From assembly GCA_020051175.1 (NCBI GenBank), contig JAGVJJ010000024.1, positions 23,643 through 87,642 of the forward strand: 64,000 bases of DNA. The letters are read 5' to 3'. Source of the DNA: Bacteroidia bacterium. GTDB taxonomy: Bacteria; Bacteroidota; Bacteroidia; 2-12-FULL-35-15. The notes beneath the pieces are model-generated. The model did not search any database and was not told the origin of the DNA. It saw only the letters and a program-made list of their open reading frames with translations. Shown here piece by piece: positions 26,314 to 36,218 of this stretch. The translations under genes were made by a program, and so were the position numbers. Within the stretch, counting starts at the first letter, position 1. Each line of letters opens with the position of its first letter.

Positions 26314-29300
26314 TTACGATGCAGGCGATGGCTTTTTGCTCAGCCTGCTAAATACCGTCTCAAGCAGGGTTATAAACTTTTTAAGAACATCAAAATAGAG
26401 TGTAATACCCAATATCAGCGACATTCCCCAAATAACGCAAATGTTGAACCAGTAGGTATCGTAATACCTGTTCATGAACTTTTTGCGAGGTGCAAAAAAG
26501 TGTGCACGCCCCAGGTTCGATTTGGTTGGATCCAGGTAAATTGGGTTTGTTTTTTGAATGTATTCACCATTTAAATCCAGGATTTTATAAAACGAGTTCC
26601 TGTTTGTTACAAGATCTGCAAGGCTTTCATTTTCGTAATCGTCCTTCAGTTGAAGGTATTTCGCCTGCGATGCGCTGTCCTTGTTCAATGCCCCGATTTG
26701 CCTGTCTTTTGCATCGCTGAATTTTTTGTACATCTTTATGTAGTTTGTTTTCAGAAGGTTGAGCAGGTTCCGTATTTCCCATGCAACTTCCGGTTTAAAT
26801 GTATCAATGCTTAAAGTTGCCAATGAAGCCGGAACAAGGATTTTTTCGTTGCCACTAACCTTTAGCTCTTTGGAAATTTCACTCTTGATCATTACAAGTG
26901 CATCAGCTGCCTCCTGACGGCTATCCGGGTTTTTGTAGATGCTTTCAGCATTATCCAGCTTTTTTTGTAATTCAGCCAGCCAGTAGTCCTTTTTATAGGT
27001 GGCAATGCTAATCCCTTTGTCGAATTTATAGAGGCTTTTGTTGAATTCGTTGTCTTTAAACTGTTTTACCGCCAGTGCTTCAAACGCCCACCGCGATGTC
27101 ATTACTTCACCTGCAAATGGCACCTGGCTTTGTGATGTAACGCTCGGATTCAATTTGTCGAATTTTACGATGACACCACTCAGTAACAATTGAGGGATGA
27201 TAAGGAACGGAATTAAAATGTAAATGGTAACAGCAGAGTTGAAGCTGGCAGAAATATTCAATCCCAGCATGTTTGCAAAGCAGGAGGATGTAAACAATAC
27301 CAGCCAGTATTCTGAATACAATCCCTTTACTTCAAGCACAAGGTTACCAACAACCACAAACAAAAGGGTTTGTATGGCCGATAAAACAAACATGATTGTA
27401 ATCTTGGACCACAAATAGCTTCCTTTACTAAGGTTAAGGAACGATTCACGTTTTTGAATTTTACGATCACGGATAATCTCTTCCGCACTCACTGTTAAGC
27501 CAATAAACAAGGCAACTACAACTGCCATGAACATGTACGCAGGCAAGTTTTCGTTTTCACGGAAAATATACCCTACTTTGTTCGATAAATCGGTATTGTA
27601 ATATTTTACAAGGTATGCAAGGATAAAGGCCAGTACAGGCGCTTCCAGCAAGTTGATAAGAAGGTACTGTGTATTGGTAAGCTTTGATAAAACATCCCTT
27701 GTAATAAATACTTTAAACTGTTTGAATTTACTTGGAATCTTGAATGTACTTTCAGGTATCTCGGTTATATTTTCAACTTCCTGAACTTTTTTCTCGATTT
27801 TTTCCCTGTACTGTACGTTCCATTCACTTGGCGATACTTTACGATTTTGCGTAAGGTTACCAAACTCGTCCAATACTTTGGATTCAATGATATTAAATAT
27901 CTGCTCGGGGTTTACGTTACCGCAGACCACACATTCACTTTCATTGCAGTTAACATGGTTAACAGCTGTTTTAAAGTAAATAACGGAGTCAACAGGGTTG
28001 CCATAATAAATCGGGTAACCGCCTACGTCAAGTATCATCAGTTTGTCAAACATTTTAAAAATGTCGGACGATGGCTGGTGGATAACCACAAATACAAGTT
28101 TCCCCTTCAGGGCAAGCTCTTTGAGCAAGTCCATGATGTTTTCGGAGTCGCGGGAGGAAAGACCTGAAGTAGGTTCGTCAACAAATAATACGGATGGCTC
28201 CCGGATAAGTTCAAGGGCAATATTTAAACGCTTACGCTGGCCACCGGAAATGGTTTTTTCAAGCGGGCTTCCTACTTTTAAATCACGTGTTTCAATCAAA
28301 CCAATGCTGGTAAGTACATCCACCACCATTTCGGAAATTACCTCATCGGATTTATTTCCAAAGCAAAGCTTTGCATTGTAGAAAAGGTTCTGGAATACCG
28401 TCAGCTCCTCAATCAGCAAGTCGTCCTGCGAAACCATACCAATTACACCTTCAATTTTATTTTTTTCGGTGTGGATATTGATACCATTTATTTTAACAGA
28501 ACCACCGCTTGGGATTTCGTTGCTGTTCAATACATTCAGCAAGGTGGATTTTCCGGCTCCTGAGCCCCCCATAATTCCAATCAGCCTTCCGGATTCCTCG
28601 CTGAAATTGATGTCGCGTAACCCGAGTTTACCGCCTTTAAACTTGTACTCCAGGTTTTTTACCACAAATGATACCTTGGCCTTGTGCGTATCGCTCATAA
28701 AGGCGCTCAAAATATCACTGTAGTAAATAGGTTTAACTTTAGAGCTGCGGATAGATGATCCGGGAGTTAAAATAAATACTTTGCCCTGTGTAAGGATTTG
28801 TCCGTTCAGGTAAAGATCGCTTTTGCCGAAGTAAAGCAGTGTATAAATATTTACACTTGGAACCCACAATACCCGTGCCTGCCCGTCAATCCCTTCTGCA
28901 AAAATATGCTTGGTTTCCTTAAAATCGGTGTTGGTGTTGCTGTCAATTACAAGTATTTTGGATGAATCTGCAACCTCCTGATCTTTGGCTTGGATAAAGC
29001 TCATTGCCCTTTTAAATTCCTCATCAGGGATGTTAAAAGTTTCAGCAACGGTATTTACAAATTCGTATTCCTGTTCGGTTATTTCGGTATTGGAGTTGAT
29101 AAACTCAAGCAAACGCAGCAATACTACCACTTTCTGCACCTGGGTAAGCTCGCTGTTTATCTGGGTACAAATTTTAAGAACTTTAACGGAGTTAAGGGAA
29201 GTACGTTTTGCTGTACCATCCTTCTTTTTAGCAACCTGGTGATGGGCCTCAAGAAACTCATCAAAAATAGCAAGGTACTGATCAACCAATTCCTGGTTAA

Positions 29301-29412
29301 GCTGCTGCTTAAGGAATGATTGCACAATCATTCTTCCGTTGTCATTAAGGCCATCTACTTTGGCAATAATGGCAAACATCTGCATCAGCGCTTTTAATAT
29401 CCGTTCACTCAT
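26314..29412 (-). CDS. Large ABCG-like ABC transporter with N-terminal TerB-like domain
   Basis: This 1032-residue protein joins several parts. Residues 1-130 are helical and resemble a TerB (tellurite-resistance) domain (FAIIAKVDGLNDNGRMIVQ). Residues about 150-240 form a beta-rich FHA-like segment. The ABC ATPase has Walker A MGGSGAGKSTLLNVL (about 280), signature TISGGQRKRLNIA (about 387) and Walker B FVDEPTSGLSSRD (about 409). An ABC-2 type membrane domain follows from about 590 to 800, with a last helix near residue 1005. The ATPase-before-permease order matches ABCG half-transporters. A soluble ~200-residue segment with Cys pairs (CNESECVVCG) precedes the membrane part. The cargo is unknown. 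Confidence 0.88.
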   Translation of the reverse strand: MSERILKALMQMFAIIAKVDGLNDNGRMIVQSFLKQQLNQELVDQYLAIFDEFLEAHHQVAKKKDGTAKRTSLNSVKVLKICTQINSELTQVQKVVVLLRLLEFINSNTEITEQEYEFVNTVAETFNIPDEEFKRAMSFIQAKDQEVADSSKILVIDSNTNTDFKETKHIFAEGIDGQARVLWVPSVNIYTLLYFGKSDLYLNGQILTQGKVFILTPGSSIRSSKVKPIYYSDILSAFMSDTHKAKVSFVVKNLEYKFKGGKLGLRDINFSEESGRLIGIMGGSGAGKSTLLNVLNSNEIPSGGSVKINGINIHTEKNKIEGVIGMVSQDDLLIEELTVFQNLFYNAKLCFGNKSDEVISEMVVDVLTSIGLIETRDLKVGSPLEKTISGGQRKRLNIALELIREPSVLFVDEPTSGLSSRDSENIMDLLKELALKGKLVFVVIHQPSSDIFKMFDKLMILDVGGYPIYYGNPVDSVIYFKTAVNHVNCNESECVVCGNVNPEQIFNIIESKVLDEFGNLTQNRKVSPSEWNVQYREKIEKKVQEVENITEIPESTFKIPSKFKQFKVFITRDVLSKLTNTQYLLINLLEAPVLAFILAYLVKYYNTDLSNKVGYIFRENENLPAYMFMAVVVALFIGLTVSAEEIIRDRKIQKRESFLNLSKGSYLWSKITIMFVLSAIQTLLFVVVGNLVLEVKGLYSEYWLVLFTSSCFANMLGLNISASFNSAVTIYILIPFLIIPQLLLSGVIVKFDKLNPSVTSQSQVPFAGEVMTSRWAFEALAVKQFKDNEFNKSLYKFDKGISIATYKKDYWLAELQKKLDNAESIYKNPDSRQEAADALVMIKSEISKELKVSGNEKILVPASLATLSIDTFKPEVAWEIRNLLNLLKTNYIKMYKKFSDAKDRQIGALNKDSASQAKYLQLKDDYENESLADLVTNRNSFYKILDLNGEYIQKTNPIYLDPTKSNLGRAHFFAPRKKFMNRYYDTYWFNICVIWGMSLILGITLYFDVLKKFITLLETVFSRLSKKPSPAS

Positions 29413-29517
29413 TTATGTGGTATAATGTAGTATATATAAATCCGGTTTGGTATTGTAAATCTATTTACAGTAATTATAAACCTTTAGGTGGCTTACAAAC
29501 CGGCAAAATAAATTTAG

Positions 29518-29555
29518 AAAAAAAAAGACATTAATACCGCAGTAGTAATGTCTTT
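29518..29555 (-). terminator. Intrinsic terminator
   Basis: Arms AAAGACATTA (29524-29533) and TAATGTCTTT (29546-29555) form a 10-bp stem. On the minus strand it is followed by a run of nine T. It ends the transcript of the two secreted-protein genes at 29576-31002. Confidence 0.88.
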
Positions 29556-29575
29556 GATAGAAGAAAAACGTTTTA

Positions 29576-30031
29576 TTATTTTAATGGTTTGAAGCCTATC
29601 AATACTACTGCTCTTCCTGAGCTGGACGAACCATTCGGATCAATATGAGCCTTAATTACACAGTCAAGCGTACTTGTTACTTTAAAATCCCAGTATGGAG
29701 CGTTTTTATATTCTTCGTTTGTAAACAAGATGTTTCCGGCAGGAGCAGCTTTCGGATCTGAGTCCGATACCGTAAAGATAAGATTGCCATCCTGTAATCC
29801 GCTACATGCAGCAACGCGGTAAGTAGTTCCGCCATAAAGTGTAACATGGAACTCTGCTACCTCTTCCGTATTCATCAGAAGGGCACGGTATTGCTGACCG
29901 TCAGATATAAACTGATCCTGGAAATGTTTTGCACAGATACTTGCAACAGTATCGGTCATCTGAGCAGATACGCTGTTTACAATTACAAACCCTGATATTA
30001 CCAGCACTAATTTTAAAATTCCTTTTTTCAT
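29576..30031 (-). CDS. Secreted protein, unknown function
   Basis: Starting at the ATG at 30031 (MKKGILKLVLVISGFVIVNS) the protein has 151 residues and a signal peptide cleaved near VSAQ. The mature part contains two Cys residues and ends with SGRAVVLIGFKPLK. It looks like a small beta-rich periplasmic or surface protein; no family is recognised. It lies 59 bases downstream of a lipoprotein gene and shares its terminator. Confidence 0.7.
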   Translation of the reverse strand: MKKGILKLVLVISGFVIVNSVSAQMTDTVASICAKHFQDQFISDGQQYRALLMNTEEVAEFHVTLYGGTTYRVAACSGLQDGNLIFTVSDSDPKAAPAGNILFTNEEYKNAPYWDFKVTSTLDCVIKAHIDPNGSSSSGRAVVLIGFKPLK

Positions 30032-30090
30032 AATTCTATTAATTTTTTGATAGCGTTGTTCAAATATATTATTCAAGTGATTACCAAAGT

Positions 30091-31002
30091 TTATCCGACA
30101 ATCAGAGCTCTGATTGCTTTTACTTTTTGTGTAATAGCATCAATTTGTTCTGCGCTGATTGTTACTTCAGTTGTGCTGTTAATAGTGGTAAGCTTTTTCG
30201 CTGCGTCTGTTGTTGGTTTAACATACGTGTATTTAAACTCAACACCATCATAAACAGTTGATAAATCTGTTAAGCCATCAATAAATTTAGTGTATTCAGG
30301 CTGGCTGTAGTATGGTTTCAAAAGTTTAATAAGGTTCTGCAGGGATAATTTTTGCTCTGCAATCCTTCTTTTAATCTCATCGTTTGGTTTCGCTTTGTAA
30401 ATGTCTGTTGTAAAGTACAAGCTCTCGATCCAGCCACCTGCAAGAACAAGTCCGCTAACATCGCTGCGGTCATTGGTTTTCAGATAAGCATCGCTTGCAC
30501 GGTAAGCAACACCAACAAGAGAAAGCATAGAATCTTTGTTCCCAAGGTTTTTAGTAAAGCGTTCAATGGTTTTATTGTCAAATGCTGCAGAAATACCCAA
30601 ACCATCCGATAGCTTTTTAGCTGCAACCAGGTATGCGCTTGCATCCTGCGACTGGTCGTAAATAGTTACATATCCCAAATCAGCACCATAAATACCAAGG
30701 TTGATTGCTTTTGCAAAATTGGTAGAATATTGAGTTATTTTGTTTGCCGGGTTCATCAGGTTTTTGTTGTAGCTAACCCCGCTGCTTTTGATTAATAATG
30801 CAGTTTGGATTGGAGAAGGGATGCTGAATATTTCACCGCCAATAGGTACTACTATGTTGCTGTCAGTCCCCCCTACGGCTGCTGAATCTGTGTCAACAGT
30901 TTTGTGGTCATTGCTGCAGCCTGTTGTGGTTAATAGTGTGCCAACAGCTACTACAGCTACTACTGCTATTACTTCTCTTAGTTTCATAAATTTTAATTTC
31001 AT
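30091..31002 (-). CDS. Lipoprotein, helical, unknown function
   Basis: This protein has 303 residues from the ATG at 31002, or 298 from a second ATG at 30987 (MKLREVIAVVAVVAVG). A lipobox TTGC follows a hydrophobic core, so the mature protein is lipidated. The body is largely helical (AYLVAAKKLSDGLGISAAFD, IAEQKLSLQNLIKLLKPYYS) and resembles lipoproteins often found singly in Bacteroidota. I know no function for it. The first gene of a two-gene unit with the 151-residue secreted protein. Confidence 0.75.
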   Translation of the reverse strand: MKLKFMKLREVIAVVAVVAVGTLLTTTGCSNDHKTVDTDSAAVGGTDSNIVVPIGGEIFSIPSPIQTALLIKSSGVSYNKNLMNPANKITQYSTNFAKAINLGIYGADLGYVTIYDQSQDASAYLVAAKKLSDGLGISAAFDNKTIERFTKNLGNKDSMLSLVGVAYRASDAYLKTNDRSDVSGLVLAGGWIESLYFTTDIYKAKPNDEIKRRIAEQKLSLQNLIKLLKPYYSQPEYTKFIDGLTDLSTVYDGVEFKYTYVKPTTDAAKKLTTINSTTEVTISAEQIDAITQKVKAIRALIVG

Positions 31003-31297
31003 TTCTGAATATAATTTATTTAATTATTATTTCTTACCTGTATTTCCTCCTGAAAGAAAACGAATGAATGGTCAAAAATAATATTTTATCCGTTAAGGCC
31101 AACAAAACGGATAGATTATTTTTGTTTTTTTTTAAGTATCTGTAAACTAGTGGGTTGTTTCGGGAAAATGAGGTGTTGGATAAAGCTTAATATAGCAAAA
31201 AAATTGACAATTGCAAGTGCGTCCTATAATTCATTTTAGCCGGTGCGAAGCAATTCAATACGGTCTAATTCGGTATATTTGTTGAAAAATCGGAATC

Positions 31298-32494
31298 GTG
31301 AAGGAAAAATCAGATTTTAAAATGATTGCCAAAACCATTTTTGGTTTGGAAGAGGTATTGTCGCAGGAACTTCAACGGTTAGGGGCCAAGGATGTCGAGG
31401 TGCATAACCGTGCCGTGAGCTTTACAGGTGACAAGGGTTTTATGTATAAGGCCAATATATGCCTTAGGACTGCCCTGCGTGTTCTTGTACCCATTAAGAC
31501 ATTTGCTATTAAGGATGAAAAGTCGCTTTATGCTGCTTTACAGGGCATTAACTGGGAGGAGTATATGGATGTGACAGATACCCTTGCTATTGATACCGTG
31601 TTAAATTCCGATTTATTTACACATTCCCAATATATTTCCCAAAAGGCCAAAGATGCTATTGTGGACCAGTTCCGTGCAAAATATGGGGAGAGGCCATCGG
31701 TTGACTTGGACAAACCTACCATACGTATCCATCTGCACATATTTAAAGATTCCTGTACTGTAGCGCTCGACAGCTCCGGTGAATCCCTTCACAAAAGAGG
31801 ATACAGGGATAAAACCAACCTGGCACCTTTAAATGAAGTGCTTGCAGCTGGAATGATATTGCTCAGCGGCTGGGACAAACGCAGCACGTTTATTGACCCT
31901 ATGTGTGGCTCAGGCACTATCCTGATAGAAGCGGCACTTATTGCTAATAATATTCCTCCTGGTTATTATCGTGATGCGTATAGCTTTGAGGGCTGGAAAA
32001 AATATTTACCGTTTGAAGAGGACTTATACAATACTATCTTCGATGCTGCTATAGATAAAATTACCAATCACCAGCAGAGCATATTGGGAGGGGAGCTATC
32101 TCCAAACGTGGCAAAAAAAGCAAAGGAGAACGTGAAGCTTGCAAAAGTAGACGATATTGTATCTGTGAAAGTGAGTGATATAAAGGATTTTGAAGTGCCT
32201 CCGGGCCGCGGTGTGGTCATTATTAACCCACCTTATGGTGAGCGGATGGTAAAGGATAACATCGAAGAGCTTTATAAAACCATTGGTGATACTTTTAAAA
32301 AGAGCTTTTCTGGATACGATTGCTGGGTGTTGAGCTCTAACCTGGATGCCTTTAAGCATGTGGGTCTGCGTCCTTCCAGAAAAATTATGCTATTCAATGG
32401 CCAGCTGGAATGCCGGTTCATGAAGTATGAAATGTACCAGGGAACCAAAAGGGTGCATAAAATGGAAGAAGGATTTAAAAAGGCGGACAAATAA
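31298..32494 (+). CDS. THUMP-domain class I SAM-dependent RNA methyltransferase
   Basis: This 398-residue protein starts at a GTG. The N-terminal THUMP domain (about 1-165) is the RNA-binding part. The methyltransferase core has the SAM loop FIDPMCGSGTILIEAALIA and the catalytic NPPY in VIINPPYGERM. That layout matches the N-terminal half of RlmL / YcbY and YpsC enzymes, which make N2-methylguanosine in 23S rRNA. A TATATTTG box (31274-31281) sits 17 bases before the start. Confidence 0.92.
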   Translation: MKEKSDFKMIAKTIFGLEEVLSQELQRLGAKDVEVHNRAVSFTGDKGFMYKANICLRTALRVLVPIKTFAIKDEKSLYAALQGINWEEYMDVTDTLAIDTVLNSDLFTHSQYISQKAKDAIVDQFRAKYGERPSVDLDKPTIRIHLHIFKDSCTVALDSSGESLHKRGYRDKTNLAPLNEVLAAGMILLSGWDKRSTFIDPMCGSGTILIEAALIANNIPPGYYRDAYSFEGWKKYLPFEEDLYNTIFDAAIDKITNHQQSILGGELSPNVAKKAKENVKLAKVDDIVSVKVSDIKDFEVPPGRGVVIINPPYGERMVKDNIEELYKTIGDTFKKSFSGYDCWVLSSNLDAFKHVGLRPSRKIMLFNGQLECRFMKYEMYQGTKRVHKMEEGFKKADK

Positions 32495-32503
32495 TAAAAA
32501 AAA

Positions 32504-32536
32504 GTTGGCAATAGGCAGTTTGCAGTTGGCAATTTG
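32504..32536. repeat. GTTGGCAAT-type extragenic repeat
   Basis: AGTTGGCAAT occurs twice in the same direction with GGCAGTTTGC between the copies. It sits in the spacer between the methyltransferase and phosphofructokinase genes. The wording is like short non-coding repeats common in Bacteroidota spacers; no function is evident. Confidence 0.5.
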
Positions 32537-32654
32537 AAGACGAAATAAGATTAAAAAGTAAAATTAGTATTAATAGAATAGAATAGTAATTAGTAGATAA
32601 CTCCGTTTTGTAAATTCGTAACTATTCGTTATCCGTAACCGTTATTCGTAACCT

Positions 32655-33623
32655 ATGAAGAAGATAGCAGTTTTAACATCAGGAGGTGATTCACCAGGGA
32701 TGAATGCCTGTATACGTGCAGTGGTGCGTACTGCCATTTATAACAAAGTGGAGGTGATGGGCATTATGCACGGGTACAACGGCATGATTGGCAATGAATT
32801 TATTCCTTTGGGCGCTAAATCCGTGGCTAATATTATACACAGGGGTGGTACTATATTAAAGACCGCGCGCAGTAGTAAGTTTACTACCATTGAAGGTCAG
32901 CAGCGGGCTTTGGAGAATCTTATGAAGCACGGCATTGATGGGGTTGTGGCCATTGGTGGGGATGGTACACTAAAAGGGGCTTTGGAATTTGGTAAAATAT
33001 GTTCTATCCCGTTCGTTGGTTGTCCGGGTACAATCGACAATGATTTGATAGGTACTGACTTTACAATAGGTTATGATACTGCCATTAATACAGTGGTTGA
33101 AGCCGTTGATAAAATACGCGATACGGCCGAAAGCCATGATCGTTTGTTTTTTGTGGAGGTGATGGGCCGTGATGCGGGACTTATTGCTTTGCGTGCCGGT
33201 ATTGGCGTGGGGGCAGAATGCATCCTGATGCCGGAAACTAAAACCGATATTGAAACACTGATAAAGCGCCTGAACAGTGGTCGTAAGAATAAAGCTTCTA
33301 AAATTATTATTGTGGCGGAAGGGGACGAGGCAGGTGGTGCGTTTACCATTGCCGAGCACGTAAAAAGGAGATTGCCTGATTTTGATACACGTGTAACGGT
33401 GCTGGGCCATATCCAGCGCGGAGGCAATCCCAGTGCTATGGACAGGGTAAACAGCAGTCGTATGGGCTTTGCGGCTGTTGAAGCTTTGCTGGCAGGCAAA
33501 AGTGGTGTGATGATAGGAATAATCAATAAAAAAATTGCATACACTCCTTTTGAAAATGCTACCAAGCACACGCAGCGCCTGGATCCGGATTTAATGCGGA
33601 TGCTGGATATATTGTCGCTTTAA
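32655..33623 (+). CDS. pfkA: ATP-dependent 6-phosphofructokinase
   Basis: This 322-residue protein has the standard bacterial PfkA size. The ATP-binding start is VLTSGGDSPGMNACIRAVVR, the GGDGT motif appears as AIGGDGTLKGA, the catalytic base region is GTIDNDLIGTDFTIGYDTA, and EVMGRDAGLIALRAG and LGHIQRGGNPSAMDR follow. The glycine in GGDG at the position that distinguishes ATP from pyrophosphate enzymes favours ATP. It phosphorylates fructose 6-phosphate in glycolysis. Its 3' end overlaps the convergent carboxypeptidase gene by four bases. Confidence 0.97.
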   Translation: MKKIAVLTSGGDSPGMNACIRAVVRTAIYNKVEVMGIMHGYNGMIGNEFIPLGAKSVANIIHRGGTILKTARSSKFTTIEGQQRALENLMKHGIDGVVAIGGDGTLKGALEFGKICSIPFVGCPGTIDNDLIGTDFTIGYDTAINTVVEAVDKIRDTAESHDRLFFVEVMGRDAGLIALRAGIGVGAECILMPETKTDIETLIKRLNSGRKNKASKIIIVAEGDEAGGAFTIAEHVKRRLPDFDTRVTVLGHIQRGGNPSAMDRVNSSRMGFAAVEALLAGKSGVMIGIINKKIAYTPFENATKHTQRLDPDLMRMLDILSL

Positions 33624-34513
33624 AACGAAAGTTCTACCTGTGGGCCGATTTTTAACTTTGCTTTCTTCCCAAAGTACAACGCAAAGTTGGTATCAATATG
33701 TCCTGCCGGGAAGCCAAAGCAAACAGGGTATTTGTATTCCTTCACCGCATCTAAAATAATTTCTTCTGCTGTTTTGCCAAATGGAATGGCATTGTCCTTC
33801 ATATCTGTCATACCCCCAACAACCAATGCTTTCAAATGTTTGAGTTTTCCGGAGCGTTTCAGGTTTAGCATCATCCGGTCTATGTGGTAGAGGTATTCAT
33901 CCAAATCTTCAATAAACAAAATTTTTCCTTTGGTATCAATGTCGGAAATGCTTCCGCATAAAGCATAAAGCAATGACAGATTACCACCAACTACTTCGCC
34001 TTTAATTTCTGTTCTGTTTTTTTTGTTTAAGGGATGTGCAGCAACAGGATAGACTAGTTTTTCTCCAAACAGTGCTTTGCGCAAACTTTCTGTTGCTTCC
34101 TCATTTTTCATAATGTTTATGGGCATTGTGGCGTGCAGGGTCTCAATGCCCAAGGTGTGAATGTGAGAATGCAGTACAGTTATATCGCTGTATCCTACCA
34201 CCCATTTGGGTTGCTTTTTAAATTTTGAAAAATTAAGCTTGTCTATAATGCGCAAAGTGCCATATCCGCCACGGGCGCTGATAATGGCTTTTACCGAAGC
34301 ATCATCAAGAAACGCCTGCAAATCCTTTGTTCTTTGCTCATCTGTTCCCGAAAACTGATGTTCTTCTTTGTATAAGTTTTTGCTTGTAACAACCTTTAGT
34401 CCCCAGCTTTTTAGCAAATCAATTGCTGGCTGCATCTCCTCTTTGGTAACTTTTCGTGCGGGCGCTACAATCCCAATTGTGTCGCCTTTTTTTAAGAATG
34501 CGGGTTGTCTCAT
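33620..34513 (-). CDS. LD-carboxypeptidase (S66 family)
   Basis: I chose the ATG at 34513 (MRQPAFLKKGDTIGIVAPAR), giving 297 residues. Upstream in-frame codons (GTG at 34594, ATG at 34567) read through a palindromic repeat and lack the family start. The S66 nucleophile is Ser in VGYSDITVLHSH, and the Glu and His are in IEDLDEYLYHIDRM and FPAGHIDTNFAL. It removes the terminal D-alanine from L,D-linked muropeptides in peptidoglycan recycling. It follows the M20 peptidase gene on the same strand. Confidence 0.93.
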   Translation of the reverse strand: MRQPAFLKKGDTIGIVAPARKVTKEEMQPAIDLLKSWGLKVVTSKNLYKEEHQFSGTDEQRTKDLQAFLDDASVKAIISARGGYGTLRIIDKLNFSKFKKQPKWVVGYSDITVLHSHIHTLGIETLHATMPINIMKNEEATESLRKALFGEKLVYPVAAHPLNKKNRTEIKGEVVGGNLSLLYALCGSISDIDTKGKILFIEDLDEYLYHIDRMMLNLKRSGKLKHLKALVVGGMTDMKDNAIPFGKTAEEIILDAVKEYKYPVCFGFPAGHIDTNFALYFGKKAKLKIGPQVELSF

Positions 34514-34546
34514 AAATTCATAATATTTCTTTTGACTTTTAACTGA

Positions 34547-34567
34547 ATGCTGAACTGGTTTCAGCAT
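34547..34567. repeat. ATGCTGAA...TTCAGCAT palindromic repeat
   Basis: Arms ATGCTGAA (34547-34554) and TTCAGCAT (34560-34567) enclose CTGGT. This is the core of a short palindrome dispersed in many Bacteroidota genomes. It lies between the M20 peptidase stop and the chosen start of the LD-carboxypeptidase, and creates a false N-terminal extension in that frame. Confidence 0.7.
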
Positions 34568-34583
34568 CACCTCCTTCTGCTCT

Positions 34584-36047
34584 TTATTGTCCACAGCTGT
34601 TTATAATCAACTGCCTGTATAAGCGGATGCAGTTTTTAAATGCTTCAACCGAAATTTTTTCATTGTTTCCATGAAGCCTTTTTAAATCTTCCGAATCAAA
34701 AGTTACCGGTAAAAAGCGGAACCTGTTGTTTGAAATTTTAGAGTAGTGTTTTGTGTCGGTTGCTCCAAGCATCAATGAGGGTGCTACAAGGGTAGTGTTA
34801 AACACCTCACGTATGCTTTTTTCTAAGGATTTAAATCCTGTAGACTCAATATCAGAAACTGGTGCGGCTTCATTGCTGTACAAAGGTTTGTGGATTTTTA
34901 CCCTGCTGTCGTTAACAGTGTTTTCTATGTGTTTGAGGATGCCTTCTGCTGTTTCTCCGGGCAGGATCCTGAAATTTATTGTTGCTGTAGCTATTTGGGG
35001 CAGTACATTTTCTTTAAAACCACTCTTGAATATGGTTGGTGCCGTAGTGGTACTTACTGTAGCACTTCCTGAATTGGAAGCTTCGTATTTGCCAATAATA
35101 ACTCCTTTTAAAAGCCACTGGTTGGCAAAGGCAAGCTTCGACAAAAATGGCATTTCCGGGCCTACATAATCAAGAAAATGCTGTACCGGTTTTGAAATAG
35201 TTGCCTGCATAGGGCTCTGTTCAAGCTTTGCAACAGCAGCCGACAGAATGCCGATTGGGGTGGCTTTTGCAGGCATAGAGGAGTGGCCACCTTCTGTTTC
35301 AACAGAAAGCTCTACGGTAAGGTATCCTTTTTCACTGATCCCAATCAAAGCAACATCTGGCTCTATTCCCGGCACTATCCCTTTTGTAATAACCATTCCT
35401 TCGTCCAGTATAAATTCGGCTTCCACCTTCAGTGATTCAAGATGCTCTGCAATTTTTTTTGCACCGTTTTCGCCACCTACTTCTTCATCGTGGCCAAAAG
35501 CGAGATAGATGGTCCGTTTGGGCCTGAAGTTCTCTTTTAAAAGCATTTCAACAGTTTCAAGAATCCCAATAACGTTTACTTTGTCATCCAATGTTCCACG
35601 TCCACAGATAAAACCGTTCTTTATCTCGCCTCCAAAAGGATCAAATTCCCAGTTTTTGCTTTGTTCATCATCAACCGGCACCACATCCATATGTCCCATA
35701 AGTACAATGGGTTTTAATGAAGCATCTTCACCTTCCCATTTATAAAGTAGGCTGTAGTTATTTATTATTTCTTTTTTCAGCAATGAGTCGGCCAAAGGAT
35801 ACGTTTTTGTGAGATATGCCAGCAGCTGTACAAATGGTAAGGGGTCAATTTTTGATGCATCATCATGTGAAACGGTTTTTATTTTCACTGCTTCCGACAG
35901 GTGCTGGGCACAATTATCGGGAATGGGTGCAGGAGCAACAGCTTGCACCTGCAACTGTTTTGATTTGTATGTAAAGGTGTTGAACAATACAACTGCAATT
36001 AGCAAAACCAGGAGTATTCCAATAATTTTAAAGGTTCTTTTTAGCAT
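34584..36047 (-). CDS. M20-family metallopeptidase, carboxypeptidase S-like, membrane-anchored
   Basis: This 487-residue protein has an N-terminal uncleaved helix (about 7-25) that would anchor the enzyme facing the periplasm. Metal ligands are in MGHMDVVPVDDE, FICGRGTLDDK, GHDEEVGGENG and LGATDTKHYSKI. A dimerisation domain (about 200-330) has VETEGGHSSMPAKATPIG. The arrangement resembles yeast carboxypeptidase S and PM20D1, which cleave or form N-acyl amino acids and dipeptides. The gene is divergent from metG. Confidence 0.92.
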   Translation of the reverse strand: MLKRTFKIIGILLVLLIAVVLFNTFTYKSKQLQVQAVAPAPIPDNCAQHLSEAVKIKTVSHDDASKIDPLPFVQLLAYLTKTYPLADSLLKKEIINNYSLLYKWEGEDASLKPIVLMGHMDVVPVDDEQSKNWEFDPFGGEIKNGFICGRGTLDDKVNVIGILETVEMLLKENFRPKRTIYLAFGHDEEVGGENGAKKIAEHLESLKVEAEFILDEGMVITKGIVPGIEPDVALIGISEKGYLTVELSVETEGGHSSMPAKATPIGILSAAVAKLEQSPMQATISKPVQHFLDYVGPEMPFLSKLAFANQWLLKGVIIGKYEASNSGSATVSTTTAPTIFKSGFKENVLPQIATATINFRILPGETAEGILKHIENTVNDSRVKIHKPLYSNEAAPVSDIESTGFKSLEKSIREVFNTTLVAPSLMLGATDTKHYSKISNNRFRFLPVTFDSEDLKRLHGNNEKISVEAFKNCIRLYRQLIINSCGQ

Positions 36048-36218
36048 GGTTTCAGGTTTTATAGTTCGTCCAAGCTTATATGGCTGTAAACGAAAATTAC
36101 AGTATTCTTAAGTGATCTAATTCTTATCTTTGCTTGCAATTTACAAATAAGTCCAAGATTACAATTGAAAAATTGCAAGTTTTGATTTATAGCCTTTTAA
36201 CTTTTAATTTATAAACTT

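Noticed and set aside
32970..33569. A 199-codon minus-strand frame inside pfkA
   Set aside because: Shadow of an intact, clearly recognised gene.
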